Shown here piece after piece: positions 7,986 to 17,421 of a stretch of DNA of 64,000 bases. How positions within the stretch are numbered: the stretch's first letter is position 1; the number at the start of each line of letters is the position of its first letter. Below the pieces are notes generated by a model. The model had not been told where the DNA came from. It ran no database searches and worked only from the letters and a program-made list of their open reading frames with translations. Position numbers and translations under genes: made by a program. Source of the stretch: Palsa-506 sp963786975 (GTDB taxonomy: Bacteria > Actinomycetota > Actinomycetes > Streptosporangiales > Streptosporangiaceae). The stretch lies in the NCBI GenBank assembly GCA_963786975.1, contig CAWBBE010000010.1, forward strand, positions 1 to 64,000, written 5' to 3'.

Positions 7986-8827
7986 GCCTCAATGAGGTCC
8001 TTTTCCAGTGCCCCTTCCGAACCACGCGGGCCCGTTTCCGGGGGCCCTGATGTGCTGCCCCCCACGGCTGCAACCCGGTAATACGAGCAGGGTGAGTGCA
8101 CTTAAGGCAGTCATGACAGCGAGCCGGTAGCGGGTCATCGACGTCGCAGGCCTGAGGACAGGAGCTGGAAATCGCATCATGACACCCCCGCCCGTGCCGT
8201 GATCGATCACAGCCTCCTCGCCGCCCGCGACTACAGATTCCCTGGGCCGGTCTTCACCCCGATACAACGAGGCCGCCGGCCAGTGCCAGCACGAGCAGGT
8301 CCACAGCGCCTGACGCAGGCCCAGTCCTGCAAAGCGGCACCCGGAAGCAGAACAAGATCACTGGCTGCCCGCACCTTGTCACAGACATGCTCATACAGCT
8401 CATCCAGTCCCACCCGGGACATGAGCCGTCGGGCGTGGAGGCAAAGTCAATCGTGCTTTAGCTGCATCTCGGGAACTCCACTACCGCGTTGCCGTTCACG
8501 AGTCTTCGCACCGGCGAACATGCTCCCCCGGCGGAGTGTTCACCTGCCCGCGAGCAGCGCGGGCCGCTGGCCGTCCGCTTCCAGCCTGGCGTGAAGGGTC
8601 TGCCATATCTGCTCCGCCGTCATCCCGCCGGGTATGCCACCGCCCGCCGCGCAGGCTCAGCCCTGTTGCGGCCCCAGTATCGCCAGTAATTTCCAGGTCA
8701 TCGGCCCCCGTAATCAGCGTAAAATGCCCAGTTAGCCTGGCTGAGTCGGGCGCGGTCCACTGTCCGTGAGCGGGTTGCCGGCGGTTCGGCCGTCTGCTCG
8801 GCGACGGCAATCTCGGAGGGACGGGCC
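7986..8827. other. gene-poor stretch
   Basis: I see no intact gene here. A minus-strand fragment near 8330-8424 reads VGLDELYEHVCDKVRAA, which resembles the DELYDYVxDRVR segment found in actinomycete caspase-like proteins, but it is too short to name. A minus-strand frame near 8000-8140 shows a hydrophobic run ending LLVLPGC that imitates a lipoprotein signal but leads nowhere. Together with the flanking relics this looks like a decay zone. Confidence 0.5.
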
Positions 8828-10540
8828 ATGTCTGACATGTCACGGCGTCAGTTCATTGGTTATGGCGCGGGGACCGGTGCTGCTATGGCGCTGCCTTGGA
8901 TGGCAGGCGCCGAGGTGGCCTCGGCCGCAGTGGGCAGGAAGCTGAAGAAGTATGTGCAGCCGCTGCCGGTACCAGGGCACGGGATCGTGGTCGCGTCACC
9001 CGCCGGCGAGAACCGGTATGCGTTCACGCAGCGGCAGATTCGCAGGCGGCTTCATCCGGACCTGCCGTCCACGCCCTTCTGGGCCTACGACGACGGCTCC
9101 GGGCTGGCCGGGCAGGCTGGCTCGTTCGGGATGGCGGTCGTCGCGCACAGTGGCACGCCGGTGCGGGCCAGCTTCACGAACGAGCTTCCGGAGAGATATC
9201 CGCATTGGATCCCGGTGGACAAGCGGCTGACGGCCAAGCCGGACCGGCTGGTGCGGGCCATGACCCACCTGCACGGCGGCTTTGTCGCGGCCGACAGCGA
9301 TGGGAATCCGGCGATCACCCTCAACGGGTTCGGCCATGGCGAGACCCAGCACGTCCTCTACCCCAACCAGCGGCCCCAGATGCCCGCCTCGCTGCTGTGG
9401 TTCCACGACCACGCGTTCGGCGCCACGCGCCTGAACGTGTTCGCCGGGCTCGCCGCGGCGTACATCCTCCGGGACGAGCACGACACGGGCACCGAGCCGA
9501 ACCCGATCGGCATTCCCGGCGGGAGGTATGAGATTCCGCTGGTCATTCAGGACCGTCAGTTCCATGCGGACGGAGCGTTCCGCTACCCGGCCAGTGACAT
9601 CCCCGGCGTGGTCTGGATCGGCGAGTACTTCGGGGACGTCATGCTCGTCAATGGCAAGGTCTGGCCCTACCTGAACGTGGAGCCGCGCCTGTACCGGCTC
9701 CGGGTCCTCAACGGCTGCAACGCGCGGATTATGAACCTGCATATTGACGGGGCCCAGTTGTGGCAGATCGGCGCCGAGGGCGGCATGTGGGACAAGCCCG
9801 TGCCGGTCAGGCACCTGGTGCTCGCCCCCGCAGAGCGGGCCGACGTGATGGCCGACTTCCGCGGCGCTGCCGGGCAAACGCTCCACCTGCGGAACTCCAC
9901 CCCCCGCGACCCGGTCAGCACCCCGGCACCACCGCTGGCAGCGGTCATGCAGATCCGGGTGGGAACCAAGGTCACCAAACCCGGCCCGGCAGAGGTCCCA
10001 CGCCACCTCCCCGGCCGGCGCGCCCACCTGCCGCACCCCCACCGGAGGCGGTTCATCACCCTCAACGAGATCGCCCCGGAGACGCCCGGCTGGACCCTGA
10101 ACCTCGACGGTGCGGATTTCGAGAAACTCGCAGTAAAGGGAACCGCCCGGGAAAGGCCGAAGGCCGGGACGGTAGAGGACTGGTACTTCATCAACATGAC
10201 CGGTGACACCCACCCGATGCACACGCACCTGGTCACCCACCAGGTCGTGGGGCGCACACCCTTCAACGTCGAGGCCTACCAGAAGAAATACGGCGGCCGG
10301 CACGGTGTGCCGGGAGGGATCGACCCGAGGCCGTTCGCAACCGGCCCGATGGAGCCGCCGGACCCCACCGAGCGCGGCTTCAAGGACACCACCAAAGCGA
10401 ATCCGGGCTACTTCACCACCATCCGGGCCAGGTTCGACCTGCCCCACGGTGTCACCGCACCGCAGACCTACGTCTACCACTGCCACATCGTGGAACACGA
10501 AGACAACGACATGATGCTCCCGTTCATCGTCGAGCCCTGA
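8828..10540 (+). CDS. Tat-exported multicopper oxidase (CotA/bilirubin-oxidase type)
   Basis: The protein has 570 residues, starting at ATG 8828 with GGAGGGA about 8 bases upstream. The N-terminus SRRQFIGYGAG plus a hydrophobic Ala-rich stretch is a Tat signal, as expected for a cofactor-loaded export. All four copper-binding clusters are visible: THLHGG, LWFHDHAFG, DTHPMHTHLV and YVYHCHIVEHEDNDMM, the last carrying the type-1 Cys, the ligand His residues and a Met. The arrangement is that of three-domain laccases such as CotA and phenoxazinone synthase. It should oxidise phenolic or metal substrates outside the membrane while reducing O2 to water. Its substrate cannot be read from sequence. 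No partner genes are near. Confidence 0.93.
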   Translation: MSDMSRRQFIGYGAGTGAAMALPWMAGAEVASAAVGRKLKKYVQPLPVPGHGIVVASPAGENRYAFTQRQIRRRLHPDLPSTPFWAYDDGSGLAGQAGSFGMAVVAHSGTPVRASFTNELPERYPHWIPVDKRLTAKPDRLVRAMTHLHGGFVAADSDGNPAITLNGFGHGETQHVLYPNQRPQMPASLLWFHDHAFGATRLNVFAGLAAAYILRDEHDTGTEPNPIGIPGGRYEIPLVIQDRQFHADGAFRYPASDIPGVVWIGEYFGDVMLVNGKVWPYLNVEPRLYRLRVLNGCNARIMNLHIDGAQLWQIGAEGGMWDKPVPVRHLVLAPAERADVMADFRGAAGQTLHLRNSTPRDPVSTPAPPLAAVMQIRVGTKVTKPGPAEVPRHLPGRRAHLPHPHRRRFITLNEIAPETPGWTLNLDGADFEKLAVKGTARERPKAGTVEDWYFINMTGDTHPMHTHLVTHQVVGRTPFNVEAYQKKYGGRHGVPGGIDPRPFATGPMEPPDPTERGFKDTTKANPGYFTTIRARFDLPHGVTAPQTYVYHCHIVEHEDNDMMLPFIVEP

Positions 10541-10859
10541 CCGCGCGCCGTGTGCCATGCCGGTCCATCATCCAGCGAAGGACGCACCCGGTATCGCGCC
10601 GCCCTCGGCCCTGTAGCAGCTGCCGAGCCAGACTGGTCTCCTGACGCAAAGAAAGGCCGCACAGAAGAAGGGCCAGCTGCGAATGTCGCGGGCCTGAAAG
10701 ACGGCCATCACCGAACCGCACATAGTCTGCAGGGTCATATGCGGGGCAGCCGCTGCCTTGGACCGTTCACTGCGTCTGACCAGGGCAGGGGCATCGGCTT
10801 TGGTGACGGGAGCACCGCTCATCCGCGCATATTCCCCTCGCAGATCGCTAGTTGGTTAC
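10541..10859. other. no gene seen
   Basis: No frame in this interval has recognisable protein features or a supported start. It links the oxidase gene to the flavoenzyme relics that follow. Confidence 0.5.
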
Positions 10860-11155
10860 AGCAATGCCTATTCGATTTGGAATGGTGCCATCGGCCGCCG
10901 CCCATCCGCGGTGGCCAGCTGCTCGGCCACCTCCGATGTGGCTGCCGCCCTGAGGTTCGCCGGGCAGCAGGGTCTGGAGGTGTCGGTGCGGGGCGGGGCC
11001 ACGACTTCGCGGGCTACGCGCTGTGCCAGGACGGCCTGATGATCGACGTGACGCCGATCAAGTCCGTCGCCGATGAAGTCCGTCACCGTGGATGCGGCCG
11101 CTCGCCGTGCGGTCTGCGGTGGCGGCACCACCTGGGCCGAGCTCGATGCAGAGGC
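10860..11155 (+). pseudogene. relic of a BBE-like FAD-linked oxidase
   Basis: Consecutive frames read WNGAIGRRPSAVASC with SDVAAALRFAGQQGLEVSVR, then GHDFAGYALCQDGLMIDVTP, then VTVDAAARRAVCGGGTTWAE. This is the N-terminal FAD-binding domain of berberine-bridge-like oxidases, including the GGGH-type flavin site, but at least two frame changes are needed to follow it. The substrate domain and the C-terminal motif are absent. Confidence 0.7.
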
Positions 11156-11420
11156 GCTGCCCTGGGACCTGGACGGCCGTCTGCCGCACCACTGGCTGCC
11201 CGCCGACGACCAGGAACGGTCGACCGTCGACCTCATCGGCGACGCGCTTACCCTGCTTGCCGGGCCGACCGATCCCCGCTGGACGCGATTCGCTGACACC
11301 GTGCCGCCCAGCCCGCCGATCGACGTGCACGTGCTCGACGCCGCCCGCACCGCGGACGCCCTCGATCTGCCGCCGGCGGGCGCTTTGCTGGCCCGGCCAG
11401 ACGGACGCGAACTGCAGGTC
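11156..11420 (+). pseudogene. C-terminal relic of an FAD aromatic monooxygenase
   Basis: The frame continues directly from the oxidase relic but changes family. LPWDLDGRLPHHWLPADD, STVDLIGDALTLLAGP and then PPAGALLARPDGRELQ match the C-terminal thioredoxin-like domain of class A aromatic hydroxylases (RxPHxWL, then LxRPDG). The catalytic FAD and substrate domains are missing. The join at about 11155 therefore fuses parts of two unrelated flavoenzyme genes, most simply through a deletion. Confidence 0.6.
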
Positions 11421-11518
11421 ACCAAGCGGCGTCGGCGCGCTCTCCTACGCGAGACAGTTCAACCTCGCGGTCGTCGCCGACCGTGATCTTTCCCGGCCAG
11501 TCCTTTAGGCGGTTTGCT

Positions 11519-13814
11519 TTAGGCGGTTTGCGCGGCGACGTGGACCGGCGCATACGGATACTTCTGCTGGATCAAGGCGTTCAAGCGGTCCCGGTCGGGG
11601 GCGAGCAGGGCCTTGACGCCCTCCGCGCTCACGTCCGCGACGATGACATGGCCAACCTCGTCGTGGACGTCGCTGAAGAGGCCGTGCGTGCTCATCTTCT
11701 GGGCCTGGTAGCGATTGTCGTCGGTCGGGCTGACGTAGTGGACCGACCAGAATCTTGTAGCGGTGGACAAGGAACAGGTGGTTCAGCGTCATCAGGCGCT
11801 TCTTGCGCAGGGCGATGTCGAAGGTGTTCTGGTCCCGAACCGAGAGGATGTGGCGCCCCCGGCGATCCACGATCACGTCGAAGACGATGTTGGCGACCTT
11901 TTCCCCGCTTGTCTTGGACAAGGTGAGCTCCAGCAACTCTGAGCCCGCTGTGTGCGGCCGCAGTCCGACATGCAGTGGGCCCGGGATCTGGTGGTGCTTC
12001 GTCCAAATCGCGAGCCATTCCTCGAGCAGCTTGACCGGCACCTCGGTCTGGACCAGGTGCTGGTGCTGGGTCGAGCCCTTGCCCATCGCTTTGGTGGCCG
12101 CCGTGCCGCCCGAAGAAGCCATGAGCGCCGCATCCAGCCGCGGCCCGCCCACGAGCGTCTGGGGCGTCCGGTAGGGCGATTCGACCAAGCGGAACTTTCG
12201 CTGCAGCCGGGCCAGGGAGAGCATGCCGTCCTGCTTGAGCGCGGTGGCGAACTCTTCTGCCGCCAGGCCGTCGATCTGATGTCCGCCGTAGGTGATGAAG
12301 TTGAAGACGAACCCCAGCTTGCCGAGCTCCTCCGGGAATCGCTTCATTTCCTCCTCGCTCATCCCGGTCGTGTCCCAGTTGAACGATGGAGACAGGTTGT
12401 ACGCGAGCATCTTGGAGGGGAACTCGGCGTGGATGGCCTCGGCGAAGCGCCGGGCGTCGGCCAGGTTCGCGGTCTTGGTCTCCATCCACAGGATGTCGGC
12501 GAACGGGGCGACAGCCAGCGACCTGGCGACCGCGTACTCGATTCCGCCCTGTACCTGGTAGTAGCCCTCGGTGGTCTTGGAGACCTCGCAATCCCATGCG
12601 ATGTCGATGCCCATCGATTTGGCCCTGGCCCGGGCGGCGTGGAACGAGGTTCGGTTCGCGAAGGCCAGCCACTCGTCGGCGCTTATGTCGAAGCGCTCAC
12701 CCTCGCTGGCGCGGAACTCGATGACGTCCGCGACCGCCTGGGGATAGCTCATCAGGTTGGCCTCGGACTGCCACGCCTCCAGGTACGCCGTCTCGACCCC
12801 TTCCAGCAGTGCCTCGACCGACGACCCGCCGGCCTGCTGGAACGCCTTCGCGCTCTGTTCGAGCACGCGCATCACGCCCGTCCACGCGAGCCAGGCGCTG
12901 GCCTCGTCATACTCCGCGGCGGAGATCTTGAACAGCAGATGACCGCGCGCGTCGTCGACGCCCAGCTCGCGGAGCTTCCTCAAGATGGCGAGGTAGCCGA
13001 CCTTGTAGGTCGGCAGCTCAACGCCGGTGGCGCCCAGGATGAACGGATGATCGCGCTCGTCCCCGCGCCCCTCCAGGAACGTGGCCGCTTCGGCGTCGGT
13101 TCGGGCCACGATGATACCGGGCACCTTCATGACATCGAGCTGGAAGCGCGCGGCGCTCAGCCGCCTGATCTGCTCGTCCACCCCGACGAGCACCTTTCCC
13201 CCCTGGTGCCCGCACTTCTTGGCGCCGGGCTTCTGGTCCTCGATGTGGTAGCCCGGGACCCCGACCTCGACGAAACGACGGACCAGATTCCGGACGTGCG
13301 CGTCGCCGCCGTGTCCGGTGTCGGCGTCGGCGATGATGAACGGCCGATAGTCGATCTCGGGCAAGGCAGCACGCTGCGCCCCGCTCAGGCGCGAGCGGGC
13401 GAAGCGCTGGTTCCGGTCCGCCGTGAGCAGGGCGCGAACGATCGGCGCGGCCTCGTCGGGCACCTGGGAAAGCGGATAGCTGGCCAGGTCGGGTCCCGGG
13501 TCCTCGGTGAGGGATCCCCTGGCCGACGTGGCCCAGCCGCCCAGGTAGATGCCCTCGATGCCCATCCGCTTCAGGGCCACCGCCTGACCGGGTGAATAGG
13601 GACCGAAGGTGGTGATCTGCTGGCGCTCGGCGAAGAGCTGCCGGAGCCGATCGTAGAACTGCCCGGCCGCCATTCTGGCCACGGTGTAGTCGGTGGGGAT
13701 GGTGCCCCGCTGCTCCACCACCTGACGCGCAGAATACAAACGCGTGATGCCCTCGAATCGAGGAGAGGCAAACCATCTTGCGCTCTCCCCGATTTCCCTC
13801 TCGAACGAGCTCAT
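11519..13814 (-). CDS. aceA: isocitrate lyase, long form, with one frameshift
   Basis: This enzyme cleaves isocitrate to glyoxylate and succinate in the glyoxylate shunt. The active-site motif appears as KKCGHQGGK, with DADTGHGG and YHIEDQKPG before it. At about 764 residues (corrected) it matches the long actinobacterial AceA rather than the 430-residue form. ATG 13814 has GAGGAG upstream; ATG 13853 with CAGGAG is also possible. At about 11753 one extra base (AAG A TTC on the minus strand) throws the last roughly 80 residues out of frame. The correct tail, ending YPYAPVHVAAQTA, is intact in the next frame and stops at 11519. The frameshift leaves the catalytic core untouched and may be a sequencing error. 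Confidence 0.9.
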
Positions 13815-13853
13815 GGCTGGCTCCTCGGCGACTTCCGAATCGAGTGACCTCAT

Positions 13854-14479
13854 GACTGGCTCCTGCCGCTCCTGCACTGCAGCGCTACCCGCGACCTCAA
13901 ATCCTGGTTCTCCGTGATGCGGGTGCCGTCCCGGCCGGACGCATCCACCTACCGGCCCATACGCTGCCTCGTCCGCACCCGGTCTTCGTTGAGGTTGAGG
14001 TTGGGCAGATCGATGAACCACGACGCCCTGGAAGGAGCGGCGACCCGGACCTGTACCCATCAGATCCGGCCGCGGGCACACCAGGTAGAGGCGAAGGTCC
14101 CAGCCCACCCGGCCGATGCGCTGGAGCAGGTCATCCGGCCGACCCCGCTGGGCCGCCTGGCACACCGAACGACATCACCGATCGGGTGGTACCGCTCGCC
14201 AGCCCCAGTGCCCGCTGGCTCACCAGGCAGATCATCAAAGCCACCAGCGGCTGGCGCAACTGCCCCGATCGGTCATCATCCGGCCAGGTGAACACACCAC
14301 TGGCTCACCGGGGCGGCACCGCTGAGCTGCGAAGAACGAATACCAGGCCCTCCGAATCGGCAGGGGCAACAGGTCCAGTCTGAGAGGGACCGGATCACCC
14401 TCAGTGACTGGGCCTGGGGGAGTGCGACGATGCGGACGTCCGCGGGCGGGCGGGCCCGGCGTGCGGCCTTGTGGGCGGT
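13854..14479. other. no gene seen
   Basis: This stretch between aceA and the zinc-uptake operon has several open frames but none with a recognisable family or a good start. It holds the upstream region of aceA. No RamB-type regulator gene is seen here. Confidence 0.45.
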
Positions 14480-14640
14480 GTGCTCGGTTTCTGTCCTGGT
14501 GATGTTTGCGGCCAGCTGGGCTATCTGTTGCTCGAAGGCGGGGGAGGTTATCTCGTGTCCGAGTCCGCATGTTCGGCATATCAGGTAGTGGTGGTGACGG
14601 CTGACGCGGCGGCGTCGGAAGAGCATCGAGCCGGGGCGGG
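14480..14640 (-). pseudogene. decayed Fur-family regulator (zur-like)
   Basis: The minus strand reads RVSRHHHYLICRTCGLGHEI followed by SPAFEQQIAQLAANI. This is the metal-binding dimerisation domain of Fur/Zur proteins (the HHHH/LxCxxCG zinc site). The winged-helix DNA-binding half is missing upstream, where the permease gene ends at 14668, and the C-terminal Cys pair is replaced by unrelated sequence. Its place at the end of the znu operon is where Zur often sits, so loss of a local zur is the simplest reading. Confidence 0.65.
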
Positions 14641-14667
14641 GGACGGGCGTGATGTCCGCGGTTGCGG

Positions 14668-15558
14668 TCACCGCGGGACCTCCGACTGGGATGTGCGGTG
14701 ATGCGCCGCCGCCTGCTGGCCCGGTCGGCGCTGGGCCGTGGCGGCGAAGGCCAGCAGGTAGCTGCTGGTTGCTACGGCGAGGATGCCGAAGCTCGGCGGG
14801 ATCTGCGGGGCGGCGTAGGCGATGGAAAGGCCGCCCCACATGGCGGCGATGGCCAGGCCGGCTGATAGCCACATCGCGCGGAAGGGCCGGGCGGTGAACC
14901 GCTGGGCGGCTCCGGCGGGCGCGGCGAGCAGGCCCAGGAGCAGCAGGGCGCCGACTGCCTGGGTGGCGGCTGCCGCGGTGGCTCCCACCAGCCCGAGGAA
15001 CACGAATCCGAGGACGCGGACCGGGACTCGGCGGGCGCTGGCCACCGCTTCATCGATGCTGGCGAAAAGCATCGGGCGGCCGATGGCGACGACGGCGGCG
15101 GCCACGCCGAGCGCGATGAGGGTGTCGGTGATCGCCTGGGAACCGGAGAGCCCGAAGATGGAGCCGAACAGCACGTTCACCCCGGAGGTTGCGTCGACGC
15201 CGCTCGATGAGGTGGTGTAGATGGTGAGGAAGAGCGCTCCGAGCCCGAGGATCCAGGCGAATACGCTGCCGATGGCGGTGTCGTCGGCCCGGCCGCGCGA
15301 GCCGAGGGCGGCCATGGCCAGGGCGACCGCGATGCAGGCCGCGTAGAGGCCGACCAGCAGGTTGATTCCGGCGGCCAGGGCGGCGAGGGCCCCGGTGAAC
15401 GCCACGTGGCTGAGAGCATCGCCGCTGAACACCTGCGATCGCAGGACGACGAAATAGCCGGCCAGGCCCGAAGCCAGCGCGATGGCGGTGCCGGCCAGGA
15501 AGGCGTAGCGCAGAAACGGGTGCCCAAGCATGTGGGCAATGCCGGTGAGGACGATCAT
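14668..15558 (-). CDS. znuB: zinc/manganese ABC transporter permease
   Basis: The protein has 296 residues and starts at ATG 15558, overlapping the previous stop as ATGA. It is almost wholly hydrophobic, with about eight membrane helices, and has the ABC-3 family signatures GYFVVLRSQVFSGDALSHVAFTG and, near the end, GALLLLGLLAAPAGAAQRFT. It forms the membrane channel for metal taken from ZnuA and driven by ZnuC. It is the second of two homologous permeases, so the two proteins may pair as a heterodimer. The C-terminal tail is short and Gln/Arg-rich. Confidence 0.88.
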   Translation of the reverse strand: MIVLTGIAHMLGHPFLRYAFLAGTAIALASGLAGYFVVLRSQVFSGDALSHVAFTGALAALAAGINLLVGLYAACIAVALAMAALGSRGRADDTAIGSVFAWILGLGALFLTIYTTSSSGVDATSGVNVLFGSIFGLSGSQAITDTLIALGVAAAVVAIGRPMLFASIDEAVASARRVPVRVLGFVFLGLVGATAAAATQAVGALLLLGLLAAPAGAAQRFTARPFRAMWLSAGLAIAAMWGGLSIAYAAPQIPPSFGILAVATSSYLLAFAATAQRRPGQQAAAHHRTSQSEVPR

Positions 15559-16478
15559 GCGGGAACCGCCTGGCGAAGGCCGCGGCCGCGGGCCAGCCGG
15601 CTGGCGGCGGCCCGGATGATCGCGGACGCCACGTAGGCGGTGAAGCCGAAGGTGGTGACGTAGAAGCCGACGGGATACACCGAGAAGTAGGCGGCGGCGA
15701 GCCCCAGCCAGGAGGTGGCCAGCCCGAGCGCGATGGTGATCACGAAGCTCAGCGCAGGACGCGCCGTCAGCTGCTGAGCCGCGGCGGCGGGCATGACCAG
15801 CAGGGCGAATACCAGTAGCGCACCGGTGATCTGGCTCACCTCGGCAGCCGCGCATGCGAGCAGGAGCAGGAACACCGTCGACAGCAGCCGGTCCGGGACT
15901 CCCCTGGCCCGGGCCACGTCGGGATCCACGGTGGCGAAGAATAGCGGGCGGGCGATCCCCGCCAGCGTGGCTAGCGCGGCCGCGGCCACGATTAGCAAGG
16001 TGGTGACCTGGGCGTCGGAGATGCCCAGGAACGTACCGAACAGCAGGCTGGTCACGCCGTTGAGGAACCCCCCGTACAGACTGACGAACAGGGCGCCGGA
16101 GGCCAGCGCGAATGCCTGCACGGTGCCGATGACCGCCGACTCAGAACTGTAGCCCTGCCCACCCGGGGAGCGCGGGACCTTGGCGATGACCAGGGCCGCG
16201 GCGATGCTGGCGGTGAAATAGCCAGCGGCGGCGCTGATGCCGAGCAGGATCGCCCCGGCCGCGCCCGGGAAGGACACCACGGCCAGGGTGTGGCCGGCGA
16301 AGCTCTGGCGGCGCAGCACCATGAACCAGCCGATGGCGCCGGCCAGGACGGCCACGATGGTGCCGGCCCGGAAGGCGTTGACCATGAAATGCAGTAGCAG
16401 GAGCTGGCGGATGTCCTCGCCGACGTTCCAGCCCAGCCCCGCTACGCCAGAGCCGGCGGTCATGCTGCTGGTCACCAT
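15555..16478 (-). CDS. znuB: zinc/manganese ABC transporter permease
   Basis: The protein has 307 residues; ATG at 16478 overlaps the znuC stop, so translation is coupled. It belongs to the ABC-3 family like its downstream neighbour, with FMVLRRQSFAGHTLAVVSFPG as the conserved early loop and GALLVFALLVMPAAAAQQLT near the end, and eight or so hydrophobic helices. An acidic-to-polar N-terminal stretch (MVTSSMTAGSGVAGLGWNVG) precedes the first helix. Having two permease genes in tandem instead of one is common in actinobacterial AztABCD/Znu systems. Confidence 0.88.
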   Translation of the reverse strand: MVTSSMTAGSGVAGLGWNVGEDIRQLLLLHFMVNAFRAGTIVAVLAGAIGWFMVLRRQSFAGHTLAVVSFPGAAGAILLGISAAAGYFTASIAAALVIAKVPRSPGGQGYSSESAVIGTVQAFALASGALFVSLYGGFLNGVTSLLFGTFLGISDAQVTTLLIVAAAALATLAGIARPLFFATVDPDVARARGVPDRLLSTVFLLLLACAAAEVSQITGALLVFALLVMPAAAAQQLTARPALSFVITIALGLATSWLGLAAAYFSVYPVGFYVTTFGFTAYVASAIIRAAASRLARGRGLRQAVPA

Positions 16479-17399
16479 GGCAGCGCCGGTCCGTCGGCGT
16501 GCCGGTCGGTGTGACGGGCAGGGGCTTCGGGCTGGCCGACCACCACGAGCCGCCCATCCGCAGTGCGCAGTACCTCGACCGGGGTGCCGTACAGGGCGCT
16601 GAGCGTCGCCGAGGTGATCACTTCGGACGGGGTGCCGGACACTGCCCCGCCGTGGGCGATGTAGGCGACTCGGTCCAGGTAGGACAGGATCGGGTTGACG
16701 TCGTGGGCGACGAGCAGGACGGTGACCCCGTGCTCCTGGCAGACCCTTGAGATCAGCGCGGCCACCCCGGCCTGGCTGGGAAGGTCCAGGCTGTCGAGCG
16801 GCTCGTCGAGGATCAGTAGCCGGGGCCGGTGCACCAGCGCCTGGGCGATGAGCAGGCGCTGCTGCTCGCCGCCGGAGACCTGGCCGATCGGCTGGCCCGC
16901 GAAGCCCTCGGCGCCGACCAGCTCGATGGCCTCCTGCACCCGCCGGCGGGCGGCCGCGGCGCGAGGCGAACAGGCGGGCCCCGCCGGGGAAGGGGACGCC
17001 CCAGCGTTCGCCGTCGGCGCCGAGGCTGACCACGTCGATGCCGCGCACCCGCAGCCCGGCGTCGAAGCTCCGCCGCTGGGGCAGGTAGCCGATCTCGCGT
17101 CCCGCCTGGCCCGGAGGCCGCCCGAGCACCGTGGCCGAGCCGGAGACGAGCGGCACGAGCCCGAGGGCTGCCTTGACCAGGGTCGATTTGCCGACGCCGT
17201 TGGGCCCCAGGACTGCCACGAACTCGCCCGGTGCCACGTTGAGGGTGACGTCCGACCAGATTGTCCGGCCGCCCAGCCGTGCCTCCGCCCGGTCGAACCG
17301 CACCGCCGACCGGCCTGCGTGCTGCCGGGCCGCCGACAGCCCGGCGGAACCCGCGGTCGCGGCCGCGTTCCCGGCGGCGTGGTCATCTTCTGCGGGCAT
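16472..17399 (-). CDS. znuC: zinc/manganese ABC transporter ATPase, frameshifted
   Basis: ATG at 17399 is preceded by GGAAGG. The first frame carries Walker A (LGPNGVGKSTLVK), and GREIGYLPQRRSFDAG with the Q-loop. The second frame, in register to the stop at 16472, carries the signature VSGGEQQRLLIAQAL, Walker B LLILDEPLDSLD and the switch His in LLVAHDVNPILSYLD. The two halves are joined by a shift at about 16960-16970, where one base appears extra in a GC-rich run. Both halves are well preserved, so either a very recent mutation or a base-call error is likely. The protein would power metal import through the two downstream permeases. Confidence 0.85.
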
Positions 17400-17421
17400 C
17401 TGACGCTTCCTTCCGTCGCGG

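Noticed and set aside
7989..8139. Short minus-strand frame with a hydrophobic run ending LLVLPGC, like a lipoprotein signal
   Set aside because: No ribosome binding site, and the sequence after the Cys is short and featureless; it lies among relics.
8231..8424. Minus-strand fragment VGLDELYEHVCDKVRAA resembling caspase-like proteins
   Set aside because: Only about 17 residues match the remembered pattern, with no catalytic His or Cys, so I mention it but do not annotate it.
11952..13595. Plus-strand frame of about 547 residues opposite aceA
   Set aside because: Antisense shadow; the minus strand encodes isocitrate lyase with catalytic motifs.
13897..14291. Open frames on both strands upstream of aceA, possibly a RamB-like regulator
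   Set aside because: No helix-turn-helix or other recognisable motif could be read in any frame.
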